From the NCBI GenBank assembly GCA_019802505.1, contig JAFMOC010000045.1, forward strand, positions 154,501 through 218,500: 64,000 nucleotides of DNA, written 5' to 3'. Positions 32,764 through 44,150 of this stretch are shown here, piece after piece (position 1 is the stretch's first letter; each line of letters starts with the position of its first letter). A program made the position numbers and the translations under genes. The notes beneath the pieces were generated by a model. It was not told the origin of the DNA, did no database searches, and worked only from the letters and a program-made list of their open reading frames with translations. The DNA comes from Corydoras sp. C115. Its lineage: Eukaryota > Chordata > Actinopteri > Siluriformes > Callichthyidae.

Positions 32764-33517
32764 GGGCAAGGCGGCTTAGTGGTTTAGCACGTTCTCCTCT
32801 CAGCACTAGGGATTCCCGGTTCGAATCCCCATCTGGGTGGAGTTTCCATGTTCTCCCCGTGTCTGCGTGGGTTTCCTCTGGGTTCTCTGGTTTCCTCTCA
32901 CAGTCCAAAAACATGGATCAAGTCAATTGAGTTCTCCAAAATTGCCCCATATAGAGTATGTTTGTGTGAGTGAGTGTGTGTCCAGCGATGGATTGGCGGC
33001 CTGTCCTAGGTGTATCTGCCCCGCGCCCGAAACGTTCTCCCCTGGATGGGCATGGGGAACCCCACCCTCCCTCCCGCGACCCTAATAGAGGATAAAGCGG
33101 AAGATAATGAATGAATGAATGAATGAATGAATGAATGAAAAATTAAATAAATGGGCATGGTGGCTTAGTGGTTTAGCACGTTCTCCTCTCAGCACTAGGT
33201 ATTCCCGGTTCGAATCCCCATCTGGGTGGAGTTTCCATGTTCTCCCCGTGTCCGCGTGGGTTTCCTCCGGGTTCTCCGGTTTCCTCCCACAGTCCAAAAA
33301 ACATGGATCAAGGTCAATTGAGTTCTCCAAATTGCCCCATATAGAGTGTGTCTGTGTGAGTGAGTGTGTGCCCAGCGATAGATTGGCACCCTGTCCTGGG
33401 TGTATCCGCCCAGCGCCCGAAACGTTCTTCCCTGGATGGACATGGGAGCCCCCCCCCCCCCCCCCCCCCCCCCACGACCCTAATATAGGATAAAGCGGGA
33501 GATAATGGATGGATGGA
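32764..33517 (+). mobile_element. Two forward SINE1 copies in tandem
   Basis: Copies at 32764-33139 and 33153-33517, each preceded by TTAAATAAATGGGCA, which suggests duplication of one insertion with its flank. The second has a 23-nt poly-C run. Confidence 0.9.
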
Positions 33518-33949
33518 AATAAATTAATAAATTAAAAAGACGTAAACACTGCCGAAGCTCAGACTCAGACTCTGCGATCTTTAGCTCTGTTGTCTTCAGC
33601 CAGCAACGTCGTAGCCAATCCCCTTAAAGTTCTGGCTACTTCATAGCTATTTTGTTTCGAGAAGAATTTTATTTTAATCAAATTTAGTACAGACTGAAAT
33701 CCAGAATCACCAGAAGTCTTGGTGCCTGAGCAAGACCCTTAACCTTCAGTGTTCTGACCCCAACCAATGAAGTGGGACAATAAGTCACTCTGTTTATAAA
33801 GCATCTACAAAACGTTGTGTCGTTAATATTATAATATTACGGCGTCATGTCTTAACCGTGTGAACAAACCCGCGTCATTAAATTTAAATCGCCTCCAGAT
33901 GAATGCGAATACAAAAGTCTGACTAGATTCACGCTGACATGATGCAGAT

Positions 33950-34358
33950 TAGGGCTGTATTCAACTACATATTTTCGTAGTCGAATCTGATTCGTCAGAT
34001 TTTCCCTATAGCCGACTGATAGTCGAATCAGTAAAATTTCACCACAAGATGTCGCTATAAGCGTAGTTTTTAAAAAAGATTTTTTTTAAAAATATATTTT
34101 ACTTGTTTTTCTAACAAAAGAAAACCTTTTTTTTTTGTTTGCTTTTTCTTTTTTTTCTAGAAATTAGGATGATTTTATTTGACAAAAGGCTATATATATA
34201 TAACGAAAACAAAGACATTTCATGTAAAAACTAATGCTTAGCAGCAGCCATGCACGCCCCCATGTGGTCAAAATGGTACATTCGACTATGAGGTTCATAG
34301 TCGACTACGGTTCTCCGAATCGAATCGTCGAATCAGCGAATATTGCAGCTCACCCCTA
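33950..34358 (-). mobile_element. Non-autonomous hAT element, copy 5
   Basis: Perfect target-site duplication ATGCAGAT (33942-33949 and 34359-34366). Left end degraded to TAGGGCTGTATTCAAC; right end CACCCCTA intact. Confidence 0.95.
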
Positions 34359-34763
34359 ATGCAGATGTTCCGTACGCGTCCTCCTGGCCTCGTGAAGCAC
34401 TCACATTGTGGAGACCTGGTTTACAGCGTGTGAGTATAAAAAAAAAATAACAAAGTTAATTAGTGAAAGGTAAGACAAGCCATTTTTAATGAACGACTCG
34501 GAGTCCCGTTTTAACATGATCCACCAGCAGCATGTTCCATGACTGATCTGCCTCTATGATTCCTCTGCTGCCCCTCCCTCTCCCGTACCTGCTGCCTGTG
34601 CTTGTCCCAGTCCTCTTTCCGCCCGCATGGACATCAGCATTCTATAGCCATAGAATGGACACATGCTTTTATTGTTTTAGCATAAGTCTGCCTCACCCCG
34701 AGGTCGTGGGTTCGATACCCCGGCCGGGAGCACAATGTCCTCTCTGTGAGAACTTCGTTCTTC

Positions 34764-34963
34764 TACGTTTACATTTACATTCTGTCTTTTTTTATCCAAA
34801 GCGACTTACAAGGTGAGCACAGGGTTCATCACAGCACCCCTGGAACAATGAGGGTTAAGGTTCTCGCTCAAGGACCCATATTGGTAACTTCAGTGGACCT
34901 GGGATTTGAACCCCTAACCTTCAGATTGACAGCCCAACACCCTGACCACTGAGCTACCACACC
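34764..34963 (-). mobile_element. SINE2, reverse
   Basis: Runs from TTTACATTTACATTC through ATCCAAAGCGACTTACAAGG to GAGCTACCACACCC. Read on the minus strand the head holds a tRNA-like B box (GGTTCAAATCCC). Confidence 0.85.
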
Positions 34964-35143
34964 CTCTTCTTTAAAAAAATGTGGCTTTCCTCCAGAAGCC
35001 CCGGGACATGCTTATAGATGAATCCTGATAATTAACAGAACAAAAAAAAAAAAAAAAAACCCAGGGATTAAGATAGAGAGAGAGATAACTTTTATTGTCA
35101 TTGCACATGTGCAACGAGATGTGAGCAGCAATCTTAGGTGCAA

Positions 35144-35439
35144 GATTCGAATCCCCATCTGGGTGGAGTTTCCATGTTCTCCCCGTGTCTGCGTGGGTTT
35201 CCTCCGGGTTCTCCGGTTTCCTCCCACAGTCCAAAAACATGGATCAAGTCAATTGAATTCTCAAAATTGCCCCATATAGAGTGTGTCTGTGTGAGTGAGT
35301 GTGCCCAGTGATAGATTGGCGTCCTTTCCTGGGTGTATCTGCCCAGCGCCCGAGACGTTCTCCCCTGGATGGGCATGGGGAACCCCCCCCCCCCCCCCAT
35401 CGCGACCCTAATATAGGACAAAGCGGAAGATAATGAATG

Positions 35440-35440
<1 letters not shown>
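35144..35440 (+). mobile_element. SINE1, forward, head missing
   Basis: Starts at GATTCGAATCCCC, joined to a fragment with TTTTATTGTCATTGCAC (35085-35124). The tail passes into (TA)n. Confidence 0.88.
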
Positions 35441-35471
<31 letters not shown>

Positions 35472-35483
35472 GAATTTTTGTGC

Positions 35484-35831
35484 TGGTGGCACGGTGGCTT
35501 AGTGGTTTAGCATATTCTCCTCTCAGCACTAGGGATTCCCGGTTCGAATCCGCATCTGGGTGGAGTTTCCATGTTCTCCCCGTGTCCACGTGGGTTTCCT
35601 CCGGGTTCTCCGGTTTCCTCCCACAGTCCAAAAACATGGATCAAGTCAACTGAGTTCACCAAATTGCCCCATATAGAGTGTGTCTGTGTGAGTGAGAGTG
35701 TGCCCAACGATGGATTGGCGCCCTGTCCTGGGTGTATCTGCCCAGCTCCCAAGACGTTCTCCCCTGGATGGGCATGGGGAACCCCCCCCGCGACCCTAAT
35801 AGAGGATAAAGCTGGAGATAATGAATGAATG
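35484..35831 (+). mobile_element. SINE1, forward, full length
   Basis: GGTGGCACGGTGGCTTAG to GAATGAATGAATAA. Confidence 0.92.
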
Positions 35832-36674
35832 AATAATGTCATAAAATTGCACATAGTAAGTTATTGCGCATGAATTATATTACACATAAAGGACAATATT
35901 AAAGTGGTTAATGCTGAGTCCAGTTATGTTTATTAAATAAATAAACTAATGAGCCTCAGGACAAGGGCCAGATGCGGGACACATTAAGACTGAAGGAAGG
36001 GTAAAGCACATGAGACATCCATAAAACGAACTGAAGGGAACATCAGAGGACAGGCTGTCTCTGAATTCAGGTTCTAAACTGGAGTGCTGCTCCAAGCCTG
36101 CAGACGAGCTGCGTGGTGGCTGTTCTCTCAGCACATGCTGCATTCTGCTCACCTCTCCGCTCGGACATGTCCTGGCCTGATTTGTAAGCAGCAGGTTCCC
36201 TCGTGAGAGCGGCTCATTGCCAAGCGCTGACTAAAGTATTTGGAGGAAGCAAGGCGTTCAGTGACTCATGCCATAAAGGTCCTGTATGAATGGTTTCCCT
36301 CCCTAACCTTTAGAGATGCTCTCTATGACCCCCCCCCCGTCAGGCCTATTGATGCGGGCACTTGGCGTGATCGGTCACTTCCTGCGTCGTGCCAAAGTGG
36401 CGATAGCTGACCAGCGCGCCGCTGTGAGTGAGGCGGGTTCGCTGCCCTCCTCCCGAGCGATGTTCACTCCACACTCGGATGTGACTCACTTTAAAAACGG
36501 GAACGCACCACATGACGCACGGTACGTTTTGTAACCCGAATGGGATTTGTCACTAAATACCAAGCGTGAGATTATATTAAGGATGTACGAGCACGCTGAC
36601 CACTGAGTTCTGTTCCCTGGATAACGTCTGGTTGGACCAGACCGGTTTAGTTGACTCGAGGTAAATCGAAGGCC
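35832..36674. other. Intronic sequence with no recognised feature
   Basis: Inside the 8.4-kb intron. No domain-like exon and no named repeat seen. Confidence 0.6.
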
Positions 36675-36820
36675 CTAAATTGCCCCATATAGTGTGTGTT
36701 TGTGTGTGTGCCCAGCTATGGATTGGCGCCCTGTCCTGGGCGTATCTGCCCAGTGCCTTAAACGCCCAAAACGAGGGCATGGGGAACCCTTGCCCTTGAT
36801 AATAAATGAGTGAATGGATG
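36675..36820 (+). mobile_element. SINE1, forward, 3' fragment
   Basis: AAATTGCCCCATATAG onward; more diverged than most. Confidence 0.8.
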
Positions 36821-37055
36821 AGTGATTGACCCAACCTCCAGTACCTCAACAGGACGTCCCTTTGTTAATCGCTGGTTTGTTTCTGAAGTGCGCTTACATT
36901 TACATTACATTTACATTTGGTCATTTATTGGACGCTTTTATCCAAAGCGACTTACAAGGTGAGCACAGGGTTCATCACAGCATCCCTGGAGCAATGAGGG
37001 TTAAGGGTCTCGCTCAAGGACCCACACTGGCAACGTCAGTGGACCTGGGATTTGA

Positions 37056-37798
37056 GTTGAGTTGAGTTATTTATGTTGCGCTTTTTACAACAGTACATCG
37101 TCACAAAGCAGCTTTACAGAATGAAAAGCCTTTAAACCCCCAAAGAGCGAGCCGAAGCAACAGTGGCAAGAAAAAACTCCCTTTTTAGTTGTTATTTAAG
37201 GAAGAAACCTTGGGAGGACCAAGACTCAATGGGGGACTCGTCCTCCTTGAGCGGCCAGGCAGCAACAACAGTGTAGGACAGCCATGTCCAGATATTAAAC
37301 AAATGGAAAAACTAACAACTGGAAAACTATATGTGAGTCCATTAGGGGGCGTCCTGCAGGACCGCCTTGTCAGGTTCCATCCAGTATTCGTCGGCAGAGC
37401 CATGGATGAAGATCTCCAGGAAGCCGGGGGACACCTCAAAAGAAACAGACGAGGAAGGCAGTTAGAGCTGATAATTAAGCACGGCATTTAATTAATAAGT
37501 GATTAATTGACACAGTGCAGCATGTGACTCCGGCATCACTGACTAGAGCAGCAGAATTAAAAGAGGCAGATCCTGCAGGGTACATAGTTGAGATGGTGCC
37601 CCGGAACAGCATCATTTCAGCGCCACACCCCCCCATTAATGATGAGGTGGGTGAAGAGGTGAAACGCCAGCATACACTGATCAGAGATTACCCCCCCAAC
37701 ACAGCCAAGTCTGAGACCTACATCTTTATCTACAGGGGATTAATTAAACGCAAGATTAAATAAATGTGTTTTTAATTTATTTATTTTTTTTTATTTGA
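37056..37798. mobile_element. Unclassified fish repeat inserted in SINE2
   Basis: Flanked by ATTTGA on both sides (37050-37055 and 37793-37798). Contains TACAACAGTACATCGTCAC, GTGGCAAGAAAAAACTCCC and GAAGAAACCTTGGGAGG, motifs that I recall as widespread in teleost genomes. No convincing ORF; class not assigned. Confidence 0.6.
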
Positions 37799-37803
37799 AA
37801 ACC

Positions 37804-38151
37804 GGGCGGCACGGTGGCTTAGTGGTTTAGCACGTTCGCCTCTCAGCACTAGGGATTCCCGGTTCGAATCCCCATCTGGGTGGAGTTTCCATGTTCTCCC
37901 CGTGTCTGCGTGGGTTTCCTCCGGGTTCTCCGGTTTCCTCCCACAGTCCAAAAACATGGATCAAGTCAATTGAATTCTCAAAATTGCCCCATATAGAGTG
38001 TGTCTGTGTGAGTGAGTGTGTGCCCAGCGATGGATTGGCGCCCCGTCCTGGGTGTGTCTGCCCAGCGCCCGAGACGTTCTCCCCTGGATGGGCATGGGGA
38101 ACCCCACCGCGACCCTAATAGAGGATGAAGCGGGAGATAATGAATGAATGA
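37804..38151 (+). mobile_element. SINE1, forward, full length
   Basis: Perfect 11-bp target-site duplication ATTTGAAAACC (37793-37803 and 38152-38162). Confidence 0.95.
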
Positions 38152-38878
38152 ATTTGAAAACCCCCAACCTTCAGATTGACAGCCCAACACCCCGACCACC
38201 GAGCCACCGCGACGTCAGCCTGAATCCCGCTGACAGAGCTGAGTATGAGGTCGCTTCTCACTGCTCTATCTGGAGAAATGGCCGTGGTTCCGTCGGTGAT
38301 AAAAGCGACCCCTGGGTTCCTGAACGCGGAGCGCCGTATATCAGAGTCGAGCATGCTGACAGTAAGCGCAGCGTAAGCACACTTTGATTCATGCCCGTCT
38401 CAGGACTTCAGGCCCATCATATAGGCAATCACTGTCCCCCACACAAGTCTGCCACCTGGATTTATGCCGGTGTTTACACGCCGGTTGTCGGTGGCATCTC
38501 CGAGGGATTTGTGACCTGATCCTGATTTACGCTAATGCACGTTCTCCGCTCCACATTCTTAGAATTGTGCATAAATAACACCGTTCCGGCTTCTTCTAAC
38601 CAAAGGACACTTGATCTGAGCGCGGCGTTTGGAGGAGGCCGTATGTTTGGTGCGTACGTTAGCGAGATCTGTTTGTAGGTGCAGGGAGACGCATGCAGTA
38701 GATTCATCTGCACTCATTAAGCTAAAAGCCCTGGCTTTTTTGTCGAGCTGCAGGCAAGACCTTCATCAACACTATGAATGACGTGCCGCTCGTTATCCGT
38801 GGAGGTGGGCGGAGAGCGTGAGTGGGCTCAAGGCTGAGCTTTCTGTTTTTTGTGTTGTTCATGTGGCTCCATCTGCAG

Positions 38879-39054
38879 GGTAAAGAGGGAACACCTGGGT
38901 TCGCATGACTGGGTCTCCACGTCCGTGCCCCGCGGGCAGCACTGGCTGCTGGTGCAGGGCCTAGAACCTGAGACGGCCTACCAGTTCAGCGTCTTGGCGC
39001 AAAACAAGCTGGGGACAGGTCCCTTCAGCGAGGTCGTCACTGTGAACACTCTAG
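38879..39054 (+). CDS. igsf9b: igsf9b exon J: second half of fibronectin III domain 1
   Basis: Acceptor ATCTGCAG, donor CTAG|GTGGGC; in phase 2, out phase 1. It encodes VKREHLGSHDWVSTSVPRGQ, then LEPETAYQFSVLAQNKLGTG, the C-terminal FN3 signature (L-x-P-x-T-x-Y-x-F-x-V), and EVVTVNTL. All key FN3 core residues are present. Confidence 0.95.
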
Positions 39055-39227
39055 GTGGGCTGCTGCACTACAGAACACGTCTATAAATTCCCTCACTCAT
39101 TTAAAGGGTTCTAGATGGAACCTTGACAGGTTCTTCATGATATAGCATTCTTGTCGTCGCAGTTTTTGAGCTTCTTTCTTGACAAACACACCATTAAAAA
39201 ATTTTTTTTTGCAAGCATAATTGTTTG

Positions 39228-39552
39228 GGGCGGCTCTAGGGATTCCCGGTTCGAATCCCCATCTGGGTGGAGTTTCCATGTTCTCCCCGTGTCTGCGTGG
39301 CTTTCCTCCGGGTTCTCCGGTTTCCTCCCACAGTCCAAAAACATGGATCAAGTCAATTGAATTCTCAAAATTGCCCCATATAGAGTGTGTATCTGTGTGT
39401 GAGTGAGTGTGTGCCCAGCGATGGATTGGCGCCCTGTCCTGGGTGTGTCTGCCCAGCGCCCGAGATGTTCTCCCCTGGATGGGCATGGGGAACCCCCCAC
39501 CGCGACCCTAATAGAGGATAAAGCGGGAGATAATGAATGAATGAATGAATGA
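39228..39552 (+). mobile_element. SINE1, forward, head deleted
   Basis: Target-site duplication ATAATTGTTTG (39217-39227 and 39553-39563) with the head reduced to GGGCGGCTCTAGGG. Lies in the 873-bp J-K intron. Confidence 0.94.
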
Positions 39553-39679
39553 ATAATTGTTTGTAAACTGGTCTTCCACAATGTAATCTAGTCAGGTTTT
39601 CAACGTGAACGCTGAGTAACAGGTTTCTGGTTTCTGTAGCGATCAAACACTGCCATCTAGTGGCCAAATTACAGAATCC

Positions 39680-39683
39680 AGTT

Positions 39684-39715
<32 letters not shown>
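39680..39715. repeat. Poly-T/poly-A tract
   Basis: T9 followed by A27. Confidence 0.9.
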
Positions 39716-39716
<1 letters not shown>

Positions 39717-39927
39717 ATCAGCAAAATGCTGTATTGTATTTCACACGTTGATATGAACGTAAAGCACTCAGAGGGGTGTGTTGTTGTCAATGTCACGGCT
39801 GGACCAACAGCTCAGCCAATCAGATCTGACGAGCAGAACAGTGCATAGTGGACAGGACAGAATGGACATGCAGCGGTAAACAAATGTCATGGTTTAACCT
39901 AAACGTACGCCCTTTTTGTTCCTGTAG

Positions 39928-40154
39928 TATTTCCCATAAGTACCCCTGAACCACTGGTGCTGCTTACCCCACCACGGTGCCTCACAGCCAACCGGACACT
40001 ACAGGGAGTCCTGCTATCGTGGATCCCTCCAGCCAATCACACGTCTCCGATTGATCACTACATCATGGAATTCCGCCTGGGCGAGAGGTGGGATGTCCTT
40101 GACGACGCGATCCCCGCGGGGGAGACCGAGCTGCTGGCCAAGGATCTGATTCAG
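39928..40154 (+). CDS. igsf9b: igsf9b exon K: most of fibronectin III domain 2
   Basis: Acceptor TTCCTGTAG, donor ATTCAG|GTAGAC; in phase 1, out phase 0. It encodes FPISTPEPLVLLTPPRCLTA, a core tryptophan in GVLLSWIPPANHTSPIDHY, and IMEFRLGERWDVLDD. NRT and NHT are predicted N-glycosylation sites. Intron phase and sequence match the second FN3 domain of IGSF9B. Confidence 0.95.
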
Positions 40155-40564
40155 GTAGACGTGTAATTAACGCCAATGTTAACAACAAAGAAGCCCATCG
40201 ATTAAGACGGCGTGCGAGGGTCGCAGCACGTAGTGTCTAAAGTGCTGAATAATCCCTTTTTGCGCGCTGGGTTTGATTAATCGATGCCCCGCTGTGACTT
40301 TCTACCTCATTTACATAACGCTAACGACGGGGAATAGTTATAGACTTCATTTCTCGGAGAATGTACGACACAATTCATTTATTGATGCCAGATTTACGTT
40401 TCAGCCGCTTTGATCTGCTCGTTTAAATATGATCTTAATGCTGAGTGAGGGTTTTCACACTTGTGCACGAAAAAAGTTGCACAATGTGATTTTAATGTAG
40501 TATTTTAATTTATAGACGTTAAAGAGGTGGAGTTTGTGCAAGTTCAAAAAATCCATCGCTGGGC

Positions 40565-40630
40565 ATAATATAATATAATAATATAATATAATATAATATA
40601 ATATAATAATATAATATAATATAATAAATA
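40565..40630. repeat. (ATATA)n simple repeat
   Basis: Repeated TAATATAATA blocks. Confidence 0.9.
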
Positions 40631-40635
40631 TGGGC

Positions 40636-41056
40636 ATTCAGTCATTCATTCATTATCTCCCACTTTATCCTCTATTAGCATGGGGTTCTCCTCCAGGGGA
40701 GAACGTCTCAGCGCTGGGGGGATTAGACCCAGGACAGGGCGGTTCGAATCACCCATCTGGGTAGGAGTTTCCATGTTCTCCCCGAGGTCCTCCGGGGTTT
40801 CCTCCGGGTTCTCCGGTAGCGCTGAGAGGAGAACATTTCCTCCCACAGTCCACTATAAAACATGGATCAAGTCAATTGAGTTCTCCAAATTTGTCCCATA
40901 TAGAGTGTGTCTGTGTGAGTGAGTGTGTGCCCAGCGATAGATTGGCGCCCTGTCCTGGGTGTATCTGCCCAGCGCCCGAGACGTTCTCCCCTGGATGGGC
41001 ATGGGGAACCCCATCGCGACCCTAATAGAGGATAAAGCAGGAGATAATGAATGAAT
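40636..41056. mobile_element. SINE1 mosaic, reverse start and forward end
   Basis: Starts as a reverse tail with deletions (TATTAGCATGGGGTTCTCCTCC), switches near 40740 to forward sequence at the B box, and finishes as a forward tail. Confidence 0.85.
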
Positions 41057-41066
41057 GCATAATAAG

Positions 41067-41422
41067 GGCGGCACGGTGGCTTAGTGGTTTAGCACGTTCT
41101 CCTCTCAGCGTTGGGAATTCCCGGTTCGAATCCCCATCCGGGTGGAGTTTCCATGTTCTCCCCGTGTCCGCGTGGGTTTCCTCCGAGTTCTCCGGTTTCC
41201 TCCCACAGTCCAAAAACATGGATCAAGTCAATTGAATTCTCAAAATTGTCCCATATAGAGTGTGTCTGTGTGAGTAAGTGAGTGTGTGCCCAGCGATGGA
41301 TTGACACCCAGGACAGGGTTTATCTGCCCAGCGCCCGAAACGTTCTCCCCTGGATGGGCATGGGGAACCCCACCGCGACCCTAATAGAGGATAAAGCGAA
41401 AGATAATGAATGAATGAAATGA
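41067..41422 (+). mobile_element. SINE1, forward, full length
   Basis: Contains a local inversion (GACACCCAGGACAGGGTTTATC in place of CGCCCTGTCCTGGGTGTATC). Confidence 0.9.
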
Positions 41423-41543
41423 ATATAATATAATAATAATAATATAGAAGCTCAGTCAGTGAGATTTAATTACTGACTGCTTCAGACTGAGTACACTGTG
41501 CTGTGATGTAACAAACTCAGCGCCTCTCATCTTCTGTCTGTAG

Positions 41544-41628
41544 GAGGCGTGGTATGAGTTCAGAGTGATGGCGTTTATGGATGATCTCCTCAGTGATCCC
41601 AGTAACGCAGTCGGGGTCTCCAGTACAG
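41544..41628 (+). CDS. igsf9b: igsf9b exon L: end of fibronectin III domain 2
   Basis: Acceptor TCTGTAG, donor ACAG|GTAGGT; in phase 0, out phase 1. This short 85-nt exon encodes EAWYEFRVMAFMDDLLSDPS and NAVGVSST, the last two strands of the FN3 fold (W-Y-E-F-R-V core). Confidence 0.94.
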
Positions 41629-41895
41629 GTAGGTGGCTCTTCAGTCTGACGTCCCCCCCGAGGTTAAAGGAGATCAGGAGAATCACATGAAGCCATACAA
41701 GAAATTAATAACCGCAGGATTGAATATGTTCATCTCAGAGTCCGAATGTGTTGATCAAAGTGAAAAAGAGTGACAAAAAAGTGCAGATCTTAGAACCTGG
41801 AATAAAGAATCACCTCAAACTTCATGCTCTGCATTAAACATCTAATCTGAAAACCTTATAGCATCATTTTTTAATTAAAATAATTGTAATTAACT

Positions 41896-42230
41896 GGGCA
41901 GCACGGTGGCTTAGTGTTTGGCACGTTCGCACTAGGGATTCCCGGTTCGAATCCCCATCTGGGTAGAGTTTCCATGTTCTCCCCGTGTCTGCGTGGGTTT
42001 CCTCCGGGTTCTCTGGTTTCCTCCGACAGTCCAAAAACATGGATCAAGTCAATTGAATTCTCAAAATTTCCCCATATAGAGTGTGTCTGTGTGAGTGAGT
42101 GTGTGCCCAGCGATGGATTGGCGCCCTGTCCTGGGTGTATCTGCCCAGCGCCTGAGATGTTCTCTCCTGGATGGGCATGGGGAACCCCACCGCGACCCTA
42201 ATAGAGGATAAAGCGGGTGATAATGAATGA
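41896..42230 (+). mobile_element. SINE1, forward
   Basis: Small deletion between A and B boxes (CACGTTCGCACTAGGG). The right flank GCATAATAAGGGC matches the sequence before the 41067 copy. Confidence 0.9.
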
Positions 42231-42677
42231 ATGCATAATAAGGGCATATTATTAATGAATTAATAATAATTAACTGCCATTATTCTGTTTGGTTCCAATA
42301 TACAGCTGACTCACGATTGAAATCTGTTGTATACTGCTGCCACCTGCAGGACAGAGTTTAGAAATACAACCTGGGTTTTATCTTCATTGCACTATATATG
42401 TACATACATATGCTGATATTTGTTGAATATTTAATTCAGTACATAAGAACCATAAACCCTTATCTGGTATTTATTTAATCAACATTATTTATTTAATAAA
42501 CATTATTAATTTAACAAACATTATTAATTGGTTAGAGTCATCGATACTGAAATTACAATTATGACATTTTTGTTTAAAATCTGCGTGTGGAAGCTTAGTG
42601 GTTTAATAAACCTACTCATAACATTTTATAACCTATTTATAACCGATTAACAATTAAATCAGGTTATTAAAATCCAG

Positions 42678-42984
42678 GGCGGCACGGTGGCTTAGTGGTT
42701 TAGCATGTTCTCCTCTCAGTGCTAGGGATTCCCGGTTCGAATCCCCATCTGGGTGGAGTTTCCTCCCACTTTCATAAAACATGGATCAAGTCAATTGAAG
42801 TTCTCCAAATTGCCCCATATAGAGTGTTCTGTGTGAGTGAGTGTGTGCCCAGCGATGGATTGGCGCCCTGTCCTGGGTGTATCTGCCCAGCGCCCGAGAC
42901 GCTCTCCCCTGGATGGGCATGGGGAACCCCACCGCAAAACTAATAGAGGATAAAGCGGAAGATAATGAATGAATGAATTAATTA
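42678..42984 (+). mobile_element. SINE1, forward, internal deletion
   Basis: Target-site duplication ATTAAAATCCAG (42666-42677 and 42985-42996). About 45 bp after GGAGTTTCC is missing. Confidence 0.94.
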
Positions 42985-43205
42985 ATTAAAATCCAGCTAT
43001 TAAGTCTTAATTTGTCAATAACATCCAAATCATCTTATTCATTTATTTATTAAAGTCCTTTGAAATGGCCAACAATTTACTATGAAGTGCCCTAGAAGGG
43101 ATTCATTAAAATTTTTAAGTGAATCATTAATATTAATAATAAACAGATTACGTTGAGATCCTCGTATCTTTGTGAAAATTCTCTGTAAATATGTTAATTG
43201 TGCGT

Positions 43206-43224
43206 GGGCGGGTGGGTGGGTGGG
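43206..43224 (+). promoter_or_regulatory. Candidate intronic G-quadruplex
   Basis: Five GGG blocks separated by single bases (GGGCGGGTGGGTGGGTGGG), 53 bp before the acceptor of the transmembrane exon. Confidence 0.5.
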
Positions 43225-43276
43225 TGGTGGGTGATTTTTTTTTTTTTTTCCTAACACTGCCCTTCGTTTGTGTCAG

Positions 43277-43438
43277 ACTTCTTTCCGCCTCCAGACGTAG
43301 CAGATGAGGGCCTGGCGCGACCCGTAGTGGCGGGCATCGTGGCCACCATCTGCTTCCTGGCAGCGGCCGTCCTCTTCAGCACGCTGGCGGCCTGCTTCGT
43401 CAACAAGCAGCGACGGAGGAAGTTCAAAAGAAGGCGAG
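43277..43438 (+). CDS. igsf9b: igsf9b exon M: juxtamembrane stalk and transmembrane helix
   Basis: Acceptor GTGTCAG, donor CGAG|GTGGGA; phase 1 on both sides. It encodes a short stalk (DFFPPPDVADEGLARP), one hydrophobic helix beginning VVAGIVATICFLAAAV and ending ACFV, then the basic stop-transfer run NKQRRRKFKRRR. This fixes topology: Ig/FN3 outside, tail in the cytoplasm. A run of five GGG blocks lies 53 bp upstream of the acceptor. Confidence 0.96.
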
Positions 43439-43600
43439 GTGGGACACGTCCTATCCCGTCACATTAATGACTGAAATCTACCATCAAAATAACGGAACAC
43501 AATTAGTCACCTAAATAAGCCTGCTGGGAAAATTAATGAATTATAGTTCATATAATTAGAGTCTTTTAATATAGAATTTAAACTATTATATAGTTAATAG

Positions 43601-44049
43601 TAGGGGTGAGCTGCAATATTCGCTGATTCGACGATTCGATTCGGAGAACCGTAGTCGACTATGAACCTCATAGTCGAATGTACCATTTTGACCACATGGG
43701 GGCGCCCCTGGCTGCTGCTAAGCATTAGTTTTTACATAAAATGTCTTGGTTTTCGTTATATATATATATAGCCTTTTGTCAAATAAAATCATCCTAATCA
43801 TCCTGAAAACTCATTGATCTGAGTGTTTTAGGTTTTTCCTGTGAAGTGGAAAAAAGTCCAGAACGGGGATCCCATTTACGGTGCTCTAGAAAAACAAGTA
43901 AAATATATATTAAAAAAATCTTTTTTAAAAACCACGCTTATGGCGCCATCTTGTGGTGAAATTTTAACTGATTCGACTATCAGTCGACTATAGGGAAAAT
44001 CTGACGAATCAGATTCACCTATGAAAATCCTTAGTTGAAGACACCCCTA
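43601..44049 (+). mobile_element. Non-autonomous hAT element, copy 6 (longest)
   Basis: Perfect target-site duplication GTTAATAG (43593-43600 and 44050-44057). It has about 45 bp of internal sequence (around 43795-43880) that the shorter copies lack, so it may be nearer to the parent. Its right end is 101 bp before exon N. Confidence 0.96.
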
Positions 44050-44150
44050 GTTAATAGTATAAAGTTAGTTCACACTCCCTCCTTCTGTGCTGCTGTCTTT
44101 AATTTCTGAACTGTTGTTTTCTTTTTTTTTTTTAACATTTGATCCTCCAG

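Larger units (their letters stand above)
36893..38214 (-). mobile_element. SINE2, reverse, interrupted by two nested insertions
   Basis: SINE2 pieces 36893-37055 and 38163-38214 fit end to end (GGGATTTGA / CCCCCAACCTTCAGATTG). Between them lie an unclassified repeat (37056-37798) and a SINE1 (37804-38151). Confidence 0.88.

Noticed and set aside
34673..34740. tRNA-like fragment with GGTTCGATACC
   Set aside because: A B-box-like match without an A box or clear repeat boundaries; too little to call.
37189..37763. Possible retroelement protein remnants
   Set aside because: Two short frames in the 37056-37798 repeat show no reverse transcriptase, endonuclease or gag motif that I can recognise.
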